Program-made: the position numbers and the translations under genes
NCBI GenBank assembly: GCA_902478055.1
Contig: CABSJL010000041.1
Coordinates: forward strand, 1 to 8,535
Direction: 5' to 3'
From: an uncultured Veillonella sp.
Lineage (GTDB): Bacteria; Bacillota; Negativicutes; Veillonellales; Veillonellaceae
Length of the DNA stretch: 8,535 bases
The notes under the pieces: generated by a model
Seen by the model: only the letters and a program-made list of their open reading frames with translations
Databases searched by the model: none
Told to the model about the DNA's origin: nothing
Part shown: positions 6,583 to 8,535 of the stretch, piece by piece
Numbering within the stretch: position 1 is the first letter of the stretch
How the letters are laid out: each line of letters starts with the position of its first letter

Positions 6583-7182
6583 TTATTTTCTTTGTAAGCC
6601 ACGATAAACGAGTTCAAAAATAGTTTTCTGAGCTTCTAACCACTCATCGCTTTGGGACCACTTATATTGTTTATTAACAGCATATAGACCGTGTACTAAA
6701 AAAACAAAAACGGATACCCCTACATCAAATGAAACCCCAAGGGCTTTTGCCACAACGAGCCCTTGTCGATCTTTTTCACATCCTATAATGCGTTGTAATA
6801 CATATTCTGAAATTTGTTCATCTAAAAATAGAGGTAAATACTTTTTATGTCGTATAATACGCTGACATAAGGGCAATCTATCAAAAATAGAATCGTATGC
6901 TTCTCTCAATGACACTGAATCAGAAGCAGCCGATAAGGTTCGAGCTATAGTTTGTAAATTGTTGTTATCTACCATTCCTGGCTTTGAATAAGCAATTGCA
7001 TCATCTACTAAATCATCAACAATTTCCATGATATTGCTATAGTGTAAATAAAAAGTAGAACGAGTTATACCTGATGCTTTACACAACAATGTTACGGTTA
7101 TAGACTCAAAGGGATTTGTTTCTAAACAACGAAGCAACCCTTCTTTTAACAACATTCGTGTCATTTCTTTTCGAGTTATCAT
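6583..7182 (-). CDS. TetR/AcrR-family transcriptional repressor
   Basis: A 199-residue protein of usual TetR length. The N-terminal three-helix DNA-binding domain covers about residues 5-55, with the helix-turn-helix at 28-50 (ITVTLLCKASGITRSTFYLHY, including the typical T-F-Y-x-H-Y end of the recognition helix). The variable C-terminal ligand domain is mostly helical and does not reveal the inducer. The start at 7182 is chosen because AGGAGG (7187-7192) stands at ideal distance. An in-frame ATG at 7239 would put the operator candidate inside the gene. It is divergent from the metallo-hydrolase gene 160 bp away, the usual layout for a repressor that controls itself and its neighbour. The probable terminator is the palindrome at 6499-6524. 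Confidence 0.92.
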   Translation of the reverse strand: MITRKEMTRMLLKEGLLRCLETNPFESITVTLLCKASGITRSTFYLHYSNIMEIVDDLVDDAIAYSKPGMVDNNNLQTIARTLSAASDSVSLREAYDSIFDRLPLCQRIIRHKKYLPLFLDEQISEYVLQRIIGCEKDRQGLVVAKALGVSFDVGVSVFVFLVHGLYAVNKQYKWSQSDEWLEAQKTIFELVYRGLQRK

Positions 7183-7195
7183 ATAACCTCCTACA

Positions 7196-7220
7196 TAGAC
7201 ACATTTATACAATGTGTCTA
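7196..7220. promoter_or_regulatory. Candidate TetR operator, dyad 1
   Basis: Perfect 9-bp arms TAGACACAT (7196-7204) and ATGTGTCTA (7212-7220) with a 7-bp centre. It lies just upstream of the tetR Shine-Dalgarno sequence and covers a minus-strand TATAAA (7204-7209) that could be the tetR -10. Size, symmetry and place suit an autoregulatory operator. Confidence 0.6.
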
Positions 7221-7231
7221 TTAACAAACAT

Positions 7232-7261
7232 AGTGTCAATTATTGTTGAGACTAGTATAAC
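7232..7261 (+). promoter_or_regulatory. Candidate promoter of the metallo-hydrolase gene with overlapping dyad 2
   Basis: GTGTCA (7233-7238) and TATAAC (7256-7261), 17 bp apart, form a plausible promoter with a start near 7268. An imperfect dyad, AGTGTCAAT (7232-7240) and GTTGAGACT (7245-7253), with seven of nine positions symmetric, covers its -35 and spacer. It shares a GTGTC core with dyad 1. This suits a second TetR operator blocking the hydrolase promoter. A perfect TTGACA on the minus strand (7239-7234) lies in the same place. Confidence 0.45.
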
Positions 7262-7342
7262 AAAACAAGGTACACTAATTCTAGGGATTACAAACAGTAA
7301 TCTATTTGATGAGATTTTCAAAATACAATTAAGGAGATACCT

Positions 7343-8128
7343 ATGACACAATATACTCACATTAGAAATGCTACAGGAAAATTAACAATAAAAAACACAA
7401 CATTTCTTATTGATCCATTCTTAGCACCAAAAGATACTTATCCTGGCTTTGAAGGAACATTTAACTATCAACAAAGAATGCCTATGGTTGATTTACCTGT
7501 ATCAATGGACAATCTATTAAGCAATGTAACTGCGGTAGTAGTTACACACACACATCTCGATCATTGGGATGACACGGCAATTAAATCTATTCCAAAGTCA
7601 CTTCCTATTTTTGTGCAAAATACAGCGGACAAAGAACTTATTATCTCCCAAGGCTTTAATGATGTACGCATCATTTTTGAAAGTCTTGAGTTTAATGGTA
7701 TCACATTGAGAAAAACAGGTGGCTCACACGGCACTGTAGAAATGTATGCAAATCCAGTTCTCGCACCATTAGCAGGCGATGCAATGGGCGTTATTTTTGA
7801 AGCAGAAGGCGAACCAACTGTGTACCTTGTAGGCGATACAGTATGGACAAGCGATGTAGAGAAGGCCCTTCTTCGCTTCGACCCTAATGTTATTATTATG
7901 AATACAGGATATGCTCAAGTTTTGGGCTTTGAAGATAGTATTATTATGGGGACAAAAGATATTGGCCGCATGGTAGTACGCAAACCAGAAGCTAAAATCA
8001 TCGCGGTTCATATGGATACAGTTAATCATACAGCAACAAGCCGTAAGGATGTGCACAAATTTATCAAAGGCACCCATATCGAAAGCCATGTAGCAGTCCC
8101 TGAGGATGGAGAAACTATTATACTATAA
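7343..8128 (+). CDS. Metallo-beta-lactamase-fold hydrolase, UlaG-like
   Basis: A 261-residue soluble protein with no signal peptide or membrane segment. The metal site is complete: H69-T-H71-L-D73-H74 (HxHxDH), then His129 in GGSHG, Asp165 in LVGDT, and His223 in AVHMD, the normal set for a two-metal centre. The short form and these surroundings resemble the UlaG/YtnP-type single-domain hydrolases. The UlaG family includes L-ascorbate-6-phosphate lactonase, but nothing here indicates that pathway, so the substrate is unknown. The start has AAGGAGA at 7331-7337. Regulation is probably by the divergent TetR protein through the dyads at 7196-7253. The hairpins at 8243-8290 or 8329-8356 may end its transcript. 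Confidence 0.93.
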   Translation: MTQYTHIRNATGKLTIKNTTFLIDPFLAPKDTYPGFEGTFNYQQRMPMVDLPVSMDNLLSNVTAVVVTHTHLDHWDDTAIKSIPKSLPIFVQNTADKELIISQGFNDVRIIFESLEFNGITLRKTGGSHGTVEMYANPVLAPLAGDAMGVIFEAEGEPTVYLVGDTVWTSDVEKALLRFDPNVIIMNTGYAQVLGFEDSIIMGTKDIGRMVVRKPEAKIIAVHMDTVNHTATSRKDVHKFIKGTHIESHVAVPEDGETIIL

Positions 8129-8145
8129 GTTACTATATACCTATG

Positions 8146-8174
8146 TTGTTTTTATGTTGTTATTGAGGTATACT
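8146..8174 (+). promoter_or_regulatory. Possible promoter downstream of the hydrolase gene
   Basis: TTGTTT (8146-8151) and TATACT (8169-8174) are 17 bp apart and would start transcription near 8181, just before the hairpin series. The -35 matches the consensus at only three positions and the region is AT-rich, so chance is possible. Confidence 0.3.
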
Positions 8175-8242
8175 ATAAACATAAAGAGAGTCATTGACGT
8201 GTGCAAGCGTTAGGCTCATCTAAAAATTTGGGAAATAAGATG

Positions 8243-8290
8243 CGCCTAACGTGTAAGTATTACCAGTACTTATTACGTTAGGCGTTTCTT
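8243..8290 (+). terminator. Terminator-like hairpin with competing upstream arm
   Basis: CGCCTAACG (8243-8251) pairs with CGTTAGGCG (8276-8284). Inside, TAAGTA pairs with TACTTA after a small internal loop, and TTTCTT follows. A third copy of the arm, CGTTAGGC at 8208-8215, can pair with 8244-8251 instead. Confidence 0.5.
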
Positions 8291-8314
8291 AAGTTTATTT
8301 GAATAAACTTAAGA
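8287..8314. repeat. Perfect inverted repeat with two-base centre
   Basis: The arm CTTAAGTTTATT (8288-8299) and its exact complement AATAAACTTAAG (8302-8313) are separated only by TG, and one further base pair is possible outside. It is AT-rich, with no T tract after it. It may be a protein site or part of the hairpin series. Confidence 0.5.
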
Positions 8315-8328
8315 TGGAAATTACAATG

Positions 8329-8356
8329 AAGCGTCAGGCCTACCTGACGCTTTTAT
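8329..8356 (+). terminator. Intrinsic terminator
   Basis: AAGCGTCAGG pairs with CCTGACGCTT around the loop CCTA, and the run continues as TTATTATT. It has the classical shape of a rho-independent terminator on the plus strand, and A-rich bases before it give weaker function on the minus strand. It insulates the insertion element from upstream transcription. Confidence 0.8.
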
Positions 8357-8439
8357 TATTGTCTTTAGACTGGTTCGCGACGTAGTCGCGAATCATAAAA
8401 CCACCCGCTATGCGGGTGCGGCAACGAAAGTTATACAAA

Positions 8440-8506
8440 AAAATCACCTTGCTTAAGTATAATGTAGGTGTTCAAGCCGCATTATATGCAAAAGAAAGGT
8501 GATTTT
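8440..8506 (+). promoter_or_regulatory. tnpA leader hairpin hiding the ribosome binding site
   Basis: AAAATCACCTT (8440-8450) is the exact complement of AAGGTGATTTT (8496-8506), which contains the tnpA Shine-Dalgarno sequence. Between them TTGC/GCAA and TATAATG/CATTATA (8458-8464/8480-8486) extend the pairing. Translation of tnpA would be repressed by its own leader, as is known for IS200 of Salmonella. Confidence 0.7.
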
Positions 8507-8508
8507 AT

Positions 8509-8535
8509 ATGGCAACAAAGACACAGAGCCTTGCG
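8509..8535 (+). CDS. tnpA: IS200/IS605-family transposase TnpA (first nine codons only)
   Basis: The window ends after MATKTQSLA. This agrees with the N-terminus of IS200-type TnpA proteins, in which a similar S-L-A precedes the conserved H-T-x-W. TnpA is a small HUH (Y1) single-strand transposase; its catalytic residues lie outside the window. AAAGGTGAT (8495-8503) is the ribosome binding site. The identification depends on this short peptide together with the palindromes and the leader. Confidence 0.65.

Larger units (their letters stand above)
8181..8356 (+). ncRNA. Candidate structured RNA or orphan attenuator (no gene recognised)
   Basis: Between the hydrolase and the insertion element there is no convincing gene. 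The stretch contains a hairpin 8208-8220/8239-8251 (12 of 13 pairs), a competing hairpin 8243-8259/8267-8284, a perfect hairpin 8287-8314 and a terminator 8329-8356. The first two cannot form together because both use 8243-8251. This resembles antiterminator/terminator switching. It matches no riboswitch class that I know. It may be an independent small RNA, the 3' untranslated region of the hydrolase mRNA, or the leader of a gene now separated by the insertion element. Confidence 0.3.
8372..8535 (+). mobile_element. IS200/IS605-family insertion sequence, left end (cut by window edge; boundary approximate)
   Basis: Two perfect stem-loops, TTCGCGAC/GTCGCGAA (8374-8392) and CACCCGC/GCGGGTG (8402-8418), precede a structured leader and the start of a TnpA-like reading frame. 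IS200/IS605 elements carry subterminal palindromes instead of terminal inverted repeats and make no target duplication, so the exact left boundary cannot be read from the sequence. One or both palindromes may be the TnpA recognition hairpin. The rest of the element lies to the right of the window. Confidence 0.7.

Noticed and set aside
7183..7239. Upstream ATG at 7239 extending the TetR protein by 19 residues
   Set aside because: The ATG at 7182 has an ideal AGGAGG and gives the normal TetR N-terminus. The extension would run through the operator candidate.
8154..8213. Possible 19-codon leader peptide ending at the first attenuator arm
   Set aside because: No Shine-Dalgarno sequence and no run of codons for one amino acid as expected of a regulatory leader peptide.
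8314..8385. Small frame of about 23 residues with a hydrophobic stretch, possible small toxin
   Set aside because: No ribosome binding site stands before the ATG, and the hydrophobic part is simply the terminator stem and its T-rich tail read as codons.

Overview
The window looks like chromosomal DNA of a low-GC, anaerobic, nitrate-respiring member of the Negativicutes, most probably a Veillonella. This rests on the NarG and NarK protein sequences, the AT-rich intergenic regions and the IS200-type element. It is recognition by eye, not a database match.

Left part (1-6043): a nitrate-respiration locus with two divergent arms. On the minus strand a Crp/Fnr-family regulator (3701-4402) is followed by narG (3628 leftwards, cut by the window edge about 25-30 residues before its end). 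On the plus strand is narK, a nitrate/nitrite transporter (4706-6043). The roughly 300-bp spacer between them holds one CRP-type dyad (4529-4544). Its centre lies exactly 41.5 bp upstream of the predicted start of each of two divergent TATAAT promoters, one for the regulator and one for narK. The regulator's recognition helix has the CRP-like R-E-x-x-x-R pattern expected for TGTGA half-sites. A simple model is that one regulator dimer drives both arms. A strong intrinsic terminator lies between the regulator gene and narG, only about 10 bp before the narG Shine-Dalgarno sequence, so narG expression may depend on read-through.

Middle part (6034-6582): a repeat block. It contains two nearly identical 158-bp direct tandem copies, a 27-bp start of a third, and in front of them a degenerate inverted copy that overlaps the narK stop codon. 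The inverted copy and the first direct copy can fold into a very long hairpin whose core resembles a terminator for narK. A perfect 26-bp palindrome further right is probably the tetR terminator.

Right part (6583-8128): a divergent pair, a TetR-family repressor (minus) and a UlaG-like metallo-beta-lactamase-fold hydrolase (plus). Two dyads in the spacer are good operator candidates.

Far right (8129-8535): a gene-free stretch with a series of hairpins. Two are mutually exclusive, like an antiterminator/terminator pair, and the series ends in a classical terminator. It could be an orphan attenuator or a small structured RNA. The window then enters the left end of an IS200/IS605-family element, with palindromes, a long 5' leader that can hide the tnpA ribosome binding site, and the first nine codons of tnpA.
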